Translations under genes and position numbers: made by a program
Assembly: GCA_011109175.1 (NCBI GenBank)
Contig: RDEW01000023.1
Coordinates: forward strand, 556,089-620,088
Length of the DNA: 64,000 nt
Source: Dicyema japonicum
Taxonomy: Eukaryota > Dicyemida > Rhombozoa > Dicyemidae
Direction of reading: 5' to 3'
In this document: piece after piece, positions 1 through 10,105 of the stretch
Layout of the letters: the number at the start of each line of letters is the position of its first letter
Numbering within the stretch: the stretch's first letter is position 1
Notes under the pieces: generated by a model
What the model was told of the DNA's origin: nothing
The model's database searches: none
The model's input: the letters and a program-made list of their open reading frames with translations, nothing else

Positions 1-420
1 ATTCAAAATTCTTTCATCAAAAGTACCATAAGGGTCAGCGGACCCATGATATTTCTTACATAATTGTTACATTTTTGTGGGGTAGGATTACGTCGTAGGC
101 TTAATTTTTGTTACTAGTTAATCTTCTTTAGGAAATCTGATCTCTCCCTTGTTATATTTATTTTTTTTATATTTATTAGTAGTGGACCCAACGAAGACTT
201 CTCGGTCGAAGTGGAACGTATCCTTTTTAACCATCATGTCCTTTACACGTATCTTTCATTATGTGAACCACTTTATTGGAGTAGGGAAAAGAGGGTCCTG
301 CTTGGATGCCCAGGAATTGGCCGTCTCCTATGTGGATCCATGATAACTATAGGAACTGAAAAAATCAAAGAGCTGAGAAGAAATCTTTCGACAACTAGGT
401 AGCGGTGTGGAAAATCTACT
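1..420. other. no recognised gene
   Basis: Short open frames run across 149-402 on the plus strand, but I recognise no domain and see no convincing splice structure. Probably decayed repeat sequence. Confidence 0.3.
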
Positions 421-540
421 TTATTATTATTATTAAGGCACTTTCACGAAAGCCATAATGATTGTAGCCCCGCATGTGCAACACTCAAAGAAACAATATT
501 TATAGTTAGTCTTTTCCATCTTCCTCTGTCGAATGCGAGT
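421..540 (-). repeat. 3' end remnant of LINE group 1
   Basis: Read on the minus strand this is a diverged copy of the conserved 3' end seen at 7714-7951, 13590-13740 and 47396-47560 (TTAAG-CACTT, GAGAGCCAT, CCCGCATGTGCA, TTTTCCAT blocks). A TTATTATTATTATT tail lies at 421-435. From 541 to about 700 an open plus-strand segment, acidic and polar, is present, but I cannot assign it. Confidence 0.55.
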
Positions 541-814
541 GATCTCAATACTTTAGAATATCAAATCTACTTTAGAATATTAAAAGATCCTTCAGAACAA
601 ACTCAAAAAGCTTTGAACGTTAAAAATAATTCAATGGAAGAAAGTAAATCAATGGATGAAGAATTGCAGATGTCAAGTTTTTCTACTTAGAAACTATAAT
701 TAGAGCTTATTGGCAAGCAAAAAATCCATTTTAAAAGAATATGGAAACCTCATTAAATTTTATCGATGTTTATCTGATAACTGCACTTATACACAGAGCC
801 ATGTTAGCTCAGGC

Positions 815-1000
815 AGGACACACTTTATTTCAAAACAGTTATTATAACTAATTGTAGATGGAGAGCTAAGGAATGCTCTTCACTTCTTTTTTTGGGTTAT
901 GTCTGGTTCCGCAGTGAAATGTTCACTGATGCGTGGAAACTTCCACCGAAATTTACAGTAGCGGGATTCGAAAAACTTGTCCATCAGGCCTCTTGCCCGG
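815..1000 (-). repeat. tRNA-derived SINE, copy 1 (decayed)
   Basis: Shares collinear blocks with 58688-58935: ACACTTTATTT, GGAATGCT-TTCAC, TTTTTTTGGG, a TTCC-CAGTGAA block, GCGTGGAAACTTCCACC and a GGGATTCGAA block. Read on the minus strand the last block is a polymerase III B-box-like motif. The A-box end is missing here and the sequence runs into an unrelated direct repeat at 1001. Confidence 0.5.
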
Positions 1001-1235
1001 CACTCGTTTGTCTGATAGTGACTTTCAAAAATTAGAAATTTTCCACGTGTCGTCACTTTTTTTATTTATTTTCGATTTTAGAAGCATCTTACATTTGTAG
1101 GAAAAAATTCCAAAAATNCACTCGTTTGTCTGATAGTGACTTTCAAAAAGTAGAAATTTTCCACGTCCCGTCATTTTATTAATTTATTTTCAATTTTAGA
1201 AGCATCTTACATTTGTAAACAAAAATTCCAAAAAT
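1001..1235. repeat. 117-bp direct repeat around a single N
   Basis: Copies at 1001-1117 and 1119-1235 are nearly identical and separated only by an N at 1118. This is the pattern of two overlapping contig ends joined without merging. 1236-1292 holds nothing recognised. Confidence 0.8.
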
Positions 1236-1292
1236 AAAATATCTAAAGTCAGCTCATATAATCATACTAACTAGCGTCGTGGCTTCTAACTA

Positions 1293-1721
1293 ATGATCCT
1301 CGAAGTCTTCGATTTTAGGGTTGATGGGATTCAAACTCGGATTATACGTTCATCCAACACTTCACTTGTTCAGAAGTGTGAGTTTCCAATGTCTCTTGAG
1401 TTCGTTATCACGTCTATACTCACAAAAGAGGGAAAACAAAGGTCTCTCTCAGAGACCATTTCTGTTTCGTTCCAATCGCTCTTGAAACCTCTGGAGTGGT
1501 TGAGATATTGAGTAATGGAACCGTTGTCGATATCAAAGGCTCACAAAAGAGGGAAAACAAAGGTCTCTCTCAGAGACCATTTCTGTTTCGTTCCAATCGC
1601 TCTTGAAACCTCTGGAGTGATTGAGATATTGAGTAATGGAACCGTTGTCGATATCACGGGCGTAATGCACCTGCGACAGGTACTGATTCGGAAATTGTTT
1701 AGGAATGCCATAGCATGTTGA
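1293..1721 (+). pseudogene. C-terminal fragment of PHD-RT retroelement
   Basis: The frame 1515-1721 contains FVPIALETSGVIE followed by an LRQVL-like segment. This matches the end of a retroelement protein family also present at 21600-22010, 30790-31225 and 57610-58200, where a KRPDG...WD-T nuclease-like block precedes an F-P-x-VETxG block. Only the tail survives, with no RT. A 121-bp near-identical duplication (1419-1539 and 1540-1660) repeats part of it in another frame and may be an assembly artefact. Family assignment is by recognition of conserved blocks. Confidence 0.6.
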
Positions 1722-1794
1722 AGTGGTCATTTTCTTCTGGTAGCTAGAGATTTTTTTAAATTGATTAAAAATATTTGTCCAAAAACATCAAAAA

Positions 1795-2026
1795 TTATTT
1801 ATTAATCTCAAAATTATTATCAATTGAAATATTAATATTCTTTTCTTTGATATATTTCTGTAAAAATAGAATAAATAAAAACCATAACACATTCCTGATA
1901 TGTCTTGAATTTGTCTCCACAATCATCTTCGAATTCTCCTTTGAGGAATTTATCTCTCAGCCATACTTTAAAGCATTTTTCATATTCAGCTTTCATTCCA
2001 TTGCAACGCGGATCGATGCTATCCAT
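1795..2026 (-). CDS. TRIAP1: TRIAP1/Mdm35-like twin CX9C protein
   Basis: Two exons joined over a 25-nt GT-AG intron (1858-1882) encode 68 aa; human TRIAP1 is 76 aa. The protein begins MDSIDPRC and has the family's twin CX9C motif: C8/C18 in CNGMKAEYEKC and a second pair in CGDKFKTYQEC. Between them lies WLRDKFLKG, the equivalent of the family's W-x(4)-KFLKG block. The second exon supplies the charged YIKEKNI tail expected after the last cysteine. In the known family the protein folds in the mitochondrial intermembrane space by Mia40 oxidation and binds PRELI-type proteins to carry phosphatidic acid to the inner membrane. The ATG is the first in frame and directly precedes the conserved region. 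Confidence 0.9.
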
Positions 2027-3497
2027 ACACGAGAATTACAACCTGTTTAGTAACTCTTTAGTATTTAAAAATTAATATTATTTTAATTAGTATTTTATTT
2101 AGTAAATTAAATTCTTTCTATAAGTTCACAAAAAAATAGATTTGGTTTCCAGACGACAACTCCCCGACCTCAGCTTCCTCTGAAAGAAAGGCATATATAT
2201 CTTACTTTCGGGCAATGTTGAGCTGAATCCAGGGCCTCAACTAACCATACTGCAACTGAACGTCAATGGAATAAGATGGAAAGTACTATAGCTACGGACA
2301 TAACTAAAAAACAAAGTATCGATGTGACTGCCATCCAAGAAACCAGACTAATACCTTCTTCCATAACTCCTTTTTTCCCGGGATACAACTGTATCCGCTT
2401 GGATCGGTTAAACTGAATTGGCGGAGGTCTCCTGCTCATTATCAAAAACAGTTTGCATTATACAGATACCACAGGTGAATTCAAGGCGACAATTCAATAC
2501 GGCGTATCAGAACTCTGGATTTACCTTAAACACTAAATTTGGAATAACCATCATTGCCCTTATTAGAACAATTCTCTGCCTTGTCTATTCTTAACAACCC
2601 GAAGACCCACACTAGGATCCCATATAAGGATAACGAACGTTTTACCTCTCCGGATCTTACACTATCCACGGCTAACTTATCTTCGGCCATCTCATGGTCA
2701 GTAGACTACGACCTTAATTCGGATCAAAATCCAATCATCGTCAGGATTCAGAAAGCTTTTCCACACATGAACAAGACTATGTCCTTTTTCAAATACAAGA
2801 GGGCCAACTGGGAGAGATACGCCAATTTCACCGACACAATAATACAAAATTTTGATGCTAAACTGTTCAAATCAATTGCTGGAGCAGTCAAGTGCTTAAA
2901 CGAGGCGATCTATTGGGCAGAAAACTATTCCAAAATGCACTTTCAAACGCTACGACGAAAATATGGATCGGAAGGTAAAAATTCTCATCAAAGAAAGGAA
3001 CCTTCTAAAAAAGAATCTCCTTCCTATGTCTGATTAAGAAATCAAATCAAGAACCTCAGTGATGCTATCACTGAGAAGCTCAAAGCTTCACAAAGAAATA
3101 GATGGCAAAAACAAATCAAAATGCTTGAAAAAGAAAAATCTAACAACGCATGTAGAATCATCAAAAAATTCGGACCTTCCAAGCAGTGAACAAAAACAGA
3201 ACAGAAAAATCAACATGAATTGAACAAACTTATGAAATATTATGCTAAGATCTGCCACAAGAAATACTTGAGGATAAGTACGTATTTGACCCCCACAAGA
3301 GCAAAGAAATAAAGCTCACCTATTGCATAATTCACACTGAAGTTGCGACGGAAATTGCCAATACAAAATCATGCACCAGTACCCAGTACCCTCTGTTCGA
3401 ATCGGATAAAAGACTCGGAAACAGATCTATTGACTTATATACTAACAATACCAAAATCTTTTTCACAAAGAACCCATAGATTTTGGGCATCACATTT

Positions 3498-3812
3498 GAT
3501 ATCCAAATGTGTTTTTCCCACATATTGAAAAGACCATCGGGACCTGCCAGAGGAAAATTGGACTGATCAAATCGCTATTTGGAGGTCTAATAAAGAATCC
3601 TTTTCCACCCATTGGATCCTTATACAAATAATTCATTGAACCGATCATTGCTTATGATATCCAAATGTGTTTTTCCCACATATTGAAAAGACCATCGGGA
3701 CCTGCCAGAGGAAAATTGGACTGATCAAATCGCTATTTGGAGGTCTAATAAAGAATCCTTTTCCACCCCTTGGATCCTTATACAAATAATTCATTGAACC
3801 GATCATTGCTTA
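3498..3812. repeat. 158-bp direct repeat inside LINE
   Basis: 3498-3655 and 3656-3812 are almost identical and directly adjacent. They start with GATATCCAAATGTG and end with ATTGCTTATG. Mutation or misassembly cannot be told apart here. Confidence 0.8.
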
Positions 3813-3968
3813 TGCCTGGGAATAAACGTCTCATGGACGAACTGTCTGAAAAATTGAAGCCTGTCTACGCCAGGCGGATACGTCAATAAAATACATGGCA
3901 AAACTGGAAGAATTATCCATACACAAACTAACTAATCACGTGATCCCAGCACTAATTCCTTTAATTAA

Positions 3969-4290
3969 CTGTTGGTGATTTTGAGTTAAAAAATCTTCAC
4001 AAAGGCCTCCATATATATTATTATTTCGCGAAATGGCTTTAGAAGATGAATGTATAATGTAGAATTGTTCAGAGGACCCCTTTAAATTTGGATGACTCTA
4101 TTGCAACACTGCCAGCAAACCATCCCGCNCTGTTGGTGATTTTGAGTTAAAAAAATCTTCACAAAGGCCTTCATATATATTATTATTTCGCGAAATGGCT
4201 TTAGAAGATGAATGTATAATGTAGAATTGTTCAGAGGACCCCTTTAAATTTGGATGACTTTATTGCAACACTGCCAGCAAACCATCCCAC
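3969..4290. repeat. 160-bp direct repeat around a single N
   Basis: Copies 3969-4128 and 4130-4290 differ by a few bases and are separated by an N at 4129. Probable unmerged contig overlap. Confidence 0.85.
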
Positions 4291-4565
4291 CGGCTGTAGA
4301 GTATGCCTCTGTTGCGTGGAGATTCGCGCTATCAGAGATTATGCTTCACATAATCAACTCAATTTACCGAACAACCATTCGTATGCTGGGCACTCATACT
4401 GAATCATCAGTCAATCCCATACTCACAAAAGCTACGATCCATAATCGTGGATTCGAATTCCTCAGCGTCATAAAGATGGAATGCCTTTCGTCTGTTTCCA
4501 AGGCAAAAGAAAACCGATTGGCCCATAAAGTTCTCATCTCCAATCAGATTCCTCTTCAGGAATAA

Positions 4566-5153
4566 AAGAAGATACTTTCGTATGGTAGCGGAAATAATAG
4601 AAGACCACAGAAGTTGGGTAACAAGTTAATTGCGGAAATTGGAATTATGTCTGTCTCATGAGTCCTAGTTTAGCGCTTGGATTTTTTGTCAGTATTCTCC
4701 TCTTAATAGCTCTTCTCAAGTTCTGATATGAGTCAAGAATTAGATTTTTAATCTTCTTATAAACAACATCTCGTAGAAGGCCGACCAGACCATCCTCCTT
4801 TCCACTCAAAAACTCATCCAACCTTCACTAAAAGACAAAATTAATTGCCGCCTTTTTTGTCTTTTCAAAGTATATTGAGAATTTCCAGAACTACGTGATC
4901 CCAACACGTTCCAGTAGTGGGCTCAGCTCGTCATGGCGATCGTCTCTTTAGCCCACATAGGCACATACTTCATGAAGGTTATGTGGAACGAGGCAATTGC
5001 TAAAAATTATTCAGCAATTTGTAAAAGGATTTGTCTAAAAAATTTAAATATGGAAAAGCTGGTGTCAAGCTATTGCGCAAATAATTTCTATTAAAAAAAA
5101 TTAAATTAAATATTTAATTGTTGTTTATTTAATTAAATAACCGCCAAACATTT
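4566..5153. other. spacer upstream of CDK
   Basis: Mostly LINE-derived or unrecognised sequence. A 53-aa open frame (4933-5094, plus) contains a hydrophobic N-terminal part and ends 59 nt before the CDK start. I cannot assign it. 5095-5150 is a run of A/T, the likely promoter side of the CDK. Confidence 0.3.
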
Positions 5154-6315
5154 ATGGAGTTGTTTGTTAAAAGTGAACGTCAACGTAATCAACGAGATAA
5201 ACTATCATTTGTAATAATGATCTTAAATGTTAGATTAAAAACCGTTTTTACGTGCAAAAGAAGCTAGGAGAAGGTACATTATATTAATAAAAACAGGTAC
5301 ATATGGGATTGTCTACAAGGCATACGATCTTTTGCTTAACCAGGTCGTCGCAATCAAACAGTTCAGGATTCTCAATATTCACGACCCGGGAATTCACCCA
5401 ACCACACTTAGAGAAATCAGCATTATGAGAGAAATTAGACATCCAAACATTATGGGGTATTGTTTTTCACGTAGTTCAGTTTTTCTGAAATTTTGACTGG
5501 TCCTCGAGGAATTTACCTTATCATGGAGTTTATGTATGGGGGTGACTTGGCCCAGTTCATGAAAGCCCACAGAAGCAACCGTCAGCGAATTGATCCAGAT
5601 GAAATTAAGGTTTTATCTGTTTTTATTCGCAGTCTTTAAGCTTTCAGATTCTACTTGGGCTGGACTATTGCCATTCACGTAGAATTATCCACCGGGACCT
5701 CAAACCACAGAACCTTTTAATGGACGGTCGCGGAAATGTAAAAATAGGAGACTTTGGATTGGGTCGGGTAGTGGAAATCCCGATGGGAGTTTATACCCAC
5801 GAGGTTGTGACTCTGTGGTACCGCCCTCCTGAGATATTGCTCGGTGAAAAACGGTACTCGCTTGCATGTGACGTTTGGTCCGTTGGCTGTATAATTTCTG
5901 AAATGTTCTTGTTGTCAGTACTTTTTCAAGGAGATTCTGAAATTCATCAACTGTTTAAAATTTTTGAGTATTTGTGGTGATCATTTCGTAGAGTTTTGGG
6001 TACCCCATCGGAAATGATTTGGCCTGGGATTTGCAAGATGCCAGATTATTGTCAAAGTTTCCCTCGATGGCCGAAACGACAACTTGCTGGGGTATTGGAC
6101 AAATTCGTAGACTCACCTGAGGCATTCGAGATGATTGATGTTTGTTTGAAAGTTATTCTTAGAGCATGCTGACTTATGATCCCTCACAAAGGATGAGTAC
6201 TACAAGAGCTTTGGATTTACCATATTTTAATGATTTGGATAAGGAATCCTTTGATGGATTCGTTTATGCTAGAGATGTTTATAATGAGATGGTCAGGATT
6301 GTTTCTGGGATGTAA
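5154..6315 (+). CDS. cyclin-dependent kinase, CDK1/2 type
   Basis: Seven exons (5154-5210, 5234-5273, 5297-5456, 5480-5609, 5633-5967, 5992-6139, 6163-6315) join in frame over introns of 23, 23, 23, 23, 24 and 23 nt, all GT-AG, giving 340 aa. Kinase landmarks: GEGTYG (residues 31-36, with the T34/Y35 inhibitory pair), VAIK with K53, HRDLKPQN (149-156), DFG (169-171), activation-loop Thr in [11 protein letters not shown] (T184), a PEILLG segment and DVWSVGC. The cyclin-binding helix reads HPTTLRE (66-72) where CDK1/2 have PSTAIRE. The family drives cell-cycle entry with a cyclin partner in the nucleus. The start ATG opens a basic 23-residue leader before the kinase fold. Fully intact. CDK1 versus another cell-cycle CDK cannot be settled here. 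Confidence 0.95.
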
Positions 6316-6397
6316 TTGTTTCTGTTTTTCTTTTTTAACTTATCATACTTCTATTTATTAATAAGAGGCTGTCTTTCAGATCGTGCCCTGGCGGACC

Positions 6398-6709
6398 ATG
6401 GTAATTCAAAAAAATACGAACTGCTTACCAGAACGACGACAAGGATTTTTATCTATCATGAAGGTTAAATAGATATTTCATGTAATAAAGTTACGTCAAC
6501 CTTCAAGTCAATTTATTCAATTTGAAATTTTCAAAGAATCTTTTTCGACAATGACATTAATGAAGCAAAGTACACTGTTCAGATGTCTAGGCATGTGTTA
6601 AAATCCATTATGTATAAAGTTAGTGAAGGCTTATAAGTGGGTCGAAGTAGACCTTGCCGCTTTAAATATGTTGAAATACCATATACAGGAAAGAGTCTTT
6701 AATTTTTGA
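6398..6709 (+). CDS. 85-aa unrecognised protein downstream of CDK
   Basis: Three exons joined over two 27-nt GT-AG introns (6464-6490, 6597-6623) give 85 aa ending LKYHIQERVFNF. I recognise no domain. Both introns restore a single open frame that would otherwise stop, which supports real coding. The ATG lies 82 nt after the CDK stop on the same strand, with a pyrimidine-rich stretch ending in TTTCAG at 6374-6379 just before it. That is the layout of a downstream operon gene with a trans-splice acceptor, or simply a short 5' leader intron. Alternative: fortuitous open reading. Confidence 0.5.
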
Positions 6710-6714
6710 GTCTT

Positions 6715-7130
6715 TAACTTACCAGGATTTTCGACAGAGTGACGCGGCTAGCCTATAGGAAGCGGACCCTTCTTTGTTCTTCCTCGTTTGAGAATAGGGC
6801 AGAGGTGTGGTTGCTTCCACAAGGTTTTATCGATAGAGTGATTGTATATCCTCGCCAATGTAGTGATCCCCTAATCACCAGGATTCTTTAGTCGGATCAT
6901 TGGGATTTCGTCCGGCCAGTTAGAGGAGATTGTTTTTACAAGCTTCAACACATACTCCAATCGTTTTCCGTAAAGTATATAGATTCCGGCTCCTTTTTCT
7001 GTTTACTGGGAGGTATGTGTGGTACTCTGACTTTTTATGATTCTTGTGGGAAATTTTTACGTAAAATTAAGTCAGCTTTCTGGTTTTTATTTCCTCGTTT
7101 AAATCCATCATTCGGTGTTTATCCTACGTA
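6715..7130 (-). pseudogene. LINE reverse-transcriptase fragment
   Basis: The minus strand around 6750-6900 reads LARIYNHSID then WKQPHLCPILKRG, which resembles the LINE RT block where a WKxxxVxPIxK motif precedes the NYRPISL block. Frames are broken and the rest to 7130 is not resolved. Confidence 0.45.
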
Positions 7131-7294
7131 GTTGACCTAACAGCCCATATGAGTCGATTTCTTTCAGGAAGATGAAGACGAATTCAGGCGCGTCACCAGG
7201 GAGAGTATCTCTAGGAGGTAAGTGTCTAATTGACTTTTTTGAGTTGCATTAGGTTGCCTCTGGGCGTTTCCATATGCTTATGGATAACGCAGGA

Positions 7295-7532
7295 GTGCTC
7301 TTAGCTAATTAACTAAATTTAACATTTTATAATCTGAGATAACTAAGGAGGAGTACCNNNNNNNNNNNNNNNNNNNNNNNNNNNNNNNNNNNNNNNNNNN
7401 NNNNNNNNNNNNNNNNNNNNNNNNNNNNNNNNNNNNNNNNNNNNNNNNNNNNNNNNNNNNNNNNNNNGGAGTGCTCTTAGCTAATTAACTAAATTTAACA
7501 TTTTATAATCTGAGATGACTAAGGAGGAGTAC
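7295..7532. repeat. 110-N gap flanked by a 63-bp direct repeat
   Basis: Sequence 7295-7357 recurs at 7468-7532 with one or two changes, on either side of Ns 7358-7467. The flanks look like the two ends of contigs that should overlap. 7131-7294 holds nothing recognised. Confidence 0.85.
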
Positions 7533-7713
7533 CATAGAGACCCCTCGCGCCTGTTGAGGACAACAGAGATCTTTTAATTAGTTGGTTTAACTACTAATAA
7601 ATAATTTTAGGACAGGACGTGAATACTTACATTCAAGATACGAAAGTCAAGTGTGGACTAGATGAGTTGCATAATGATTACCGAATCATCCTCTATCAAC
7701 AGAATCTCACTAC

Positions 7714-7951
7714 AATTATTATTATTTAAGCACTTCACGAGAGCCATGCTACTTATACCCCCGCATGTGCATCAAAAGAAACAATGTTAGATGTCATCCT
7801 TTTCCATGCTCCCCTGTTCCTAGCAAAGGCTCTCATAGTGTCAAGGTCGTCGGGAGTTTTTAAATTTTTTTTAATATTAACCAGGTCTTTTTTGTAAAAC
7901 TATTGGTAGGGTTGTTATAGGTCTTCCACGATAGCGGCCTTCTTGACTAAC
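7714..7951 (-). mobile_element. 5'-truncated LINE group 1 insertion with TSD
   Basis: Reading minus, this matches the last part of the LINE at 13590-13820, ending in an AAT-rich tail at 7714-7727. It is bounded by an 11-bp direct repeat AATCTCACTAC at 7703-7713 and 7952-7962, the signature of target-primed reverse transcription. About 238 bp were inserted, all from the 3' end, so it is non-coding on arrival. Confidence 0.85.
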
Positions 7952-8043
7952 AATCTCACTACTATTGAAATTCAATATACAAGTGTTATTGTGTGGACGA
8001 CTGGATGATAGTCTCATCCATATGTGGGAACTTAATTAGTATA

Positions 8044-9087
8044 CAGTAAACCCCCACTCATCCGAACTTCAATAATCCGAATTTTTTTGATAAGTCAGCG
8101 AAATTTTACTGTTTCCATACCAATAGGCTTCAATAAACTGAAACTTTATAATCCTCAATCTGATAGACTTTACTAAAAATTTCGGATTATTTATTTGGTT
8201 TATATTCTACATTTAAATGAATTTACATTTTAAATTTGTATTTGATGAAAGCTTGAGTCCAATTATCTTGAATTTAGTAAAGTCTATACAAATTTAAAGT
8301 AAGATTTAATCTTAAACTAAAAGTTCTTGGAAAAGTTAGCACAAGATGAAATTAATTTTAATAGACTCTTAAAATAAAAGTTCTTATTGGAGAAGCTAAC
8401 AGCTTAGCACAAGATGAAATTAATTGTAATAGACAAGATATGATTGATAAGTTAAAATAAATTGACCCTGAAGTATTTCTAAACATGGATGAAACTTGAA
8501 TCTATGCTAATGCAACTGAAACAATAAAAATTAAACTTATTGTCATTGGGCATAGCAATACCAAATTGTGTAAAAGATTTTGATTTTGAAAATTATTGTA
8601 CTATGCAAAAAAAGGATGACAGCAGAACGTTTTAATGTTTCATTAGCTATCCTATTGATGAATTAAAATTTTACGAAAAAAGTTTTTTACTATTTTGGAT
8701 TATGTGGAAGCTCTTGATTTGAAAAAAAAATTTTTTGTGAATTTACGAAAAATCATCATTATGGTACAGGGGCAATTAAATGTCTTTATTAATTTGATAA
8801 TGAAGATATCATGCAAGATTCTGTTTTAAATAACTACTGGAAGAACTGGAAAAACTTGCTAATGAGAAATAACTCAGAAATGCCCGAACAGAACGAAATC
8901 GTTATTTTTTGTGAAGATTATAATGTCAACGAAAAAACTATTAATGCTAAAAATGGAGAGATTATTATATATGAAAACATAAATATTAATTACAATGAAA
9001 TTATTATATTTATTCCCCTCAATCCGACAACTTTCACAATCCGAAAGACATCAAAATTTTTTTGTTCGGATTAATGAGGGTTTACTG
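8044..9087 (+). mobile_element. pogo/Tigger-like DNA transposon, defective
   Basis: Ends are inverted: CAGTAAACCCCCACTCATCCGAA at the left and its near complement ending GTTTACTG at the right, with TA on both sides (8042-8043 and 9088-9089). Tc1/mariner-superfamily pogo elements have CAGT ends and TA target duplication. Inside, a frame around 8485 reads NMDET then IYAN, like the NxDET block containing the second catalytic Asp of pogo/Tigger DDE transposases, followed by stops. An 87-aa frame lies at 8811-9074. The 1,044-bp length is too short for a full transposase, so it is non-autonomous or decayed. A partial internal duplication (about 8315-8440) is present. Confidence 0.85.
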
Positions 9088-9089
9088 TA

Positions 9090-10105
9090 TTTGACATTTT
9101 GTTCCTGTGATAATATTAATAATAATATGTTTTCCATTTGTGTAACCAAATAAATTTACGTTGCATATTATACTTATTAAAATCAACGTCATAAAATTCA
9201 GGTGCGGGAATAACGATTTCGTTTCCATACACTAAGGCTGACTCCTCCCCGTACGACAGGTGTACAAGCCGGCCAATTTATGACGCTCCCATCAAGCAAG
9301 TCTCCAAAATACAGTCCTTCCTTAACAATTTGAAGGCATTCGATATATCAAGCTTCAGGCCTAGGCATCGGGCTTGGCGATTATTCTCTCTGAAGAAACT
9401 CCTTGTTGCGTGCACAGTTGTTTCATTTGCAATTACATAAATTTTATATTATAGCATCACGTTGTTCAATTGTGTAACTAAATAACTTCTACGTCGCATA
9501 TTACACTTTTTATTAACACCAACGTCATTGCAGCACAATAGTACAACACAGGTAGTTACACAAGAGTATTGTCAGCAAAAATCAATACTTAAATTTTTTT
9601 GTTAATCTCATTGCTGCTTGTTCACATGTCATCAAAGTCATTGACTACAAATATCCCGCCAATTAATATAAAACATGTAAGACTAATAATTTCTTAGAGT
9701 TGCCTGAGGATTAGCTTATTTAACAAAAAATATTGGAATTGAAACAGCTCGAACGCTTACCAATATGCTACCAGCCCTTATTGATTTCAAAACTAATTTA
9801 TAATATTATTCTGACAGATTCTTTCAATTTTGGGCTAGACGAGAATCAAACACGTGATACGACACGCCTTCTTATCAGAACCTCGGGTTTCTAAAATCTC
9901 GTGAGTCGATCTTGTCCATGCTTACAAGAAAGAAGATAAAGACTTTCAACTAAGTAGAAATTCCGTACAATGAGTTACATTACCACCTCAACCCCTTGGA
10001 GAATTTAACAACGTGGCTAAAACAATTAATAAACTTGATGAATATTTTTTAAATAAAACTTAATTAATTAAAACATAAATATATTTTAATCAAAAAATAT
10101 TACTT
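9090..10105. other. intergenic; diverged repeats, possible SINE trace
   Basis: 9115-9195 and 9460-9530 share a diverged block (TGTGTAACyAAATAA, CATATTA-ACTT, CAACGTCAT). Around 9600-9900 several open segments on plus (one starting MSSKSLTTN with a possible 21-nt intron) hint at an old gene, but frames do not join. Near 9835-9870 a minus-strand GTTTGATTC block resembles a B-box. Nothing is firmly supported. Confidence 0.3.

Larger units (their letters stand above)
2140..4565 (+). pseudogene. decayed LINE with endonuclease and RT remnants
   Basis: Plus-strand frames contain the LNPGPQLTILQLNVNG start of an exonuclease-endonuclease-phosphatase domain near 2221, an AIQETR motif, and an SDQNP block (the usual SDHNP catalytic end) near 2718-2732. 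The frame 2554-3033 is the longest intact piece. After 3300 the reading frames are badly broken. 4254-4565 matches the region after RT, where an EYAS-AW block precedes a GTHTESS segment as in group 2 LINEs. Two internal direct repeats are listed separately. No intact RT YxDD core was found, so it is dead. Confidence 0.75.
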
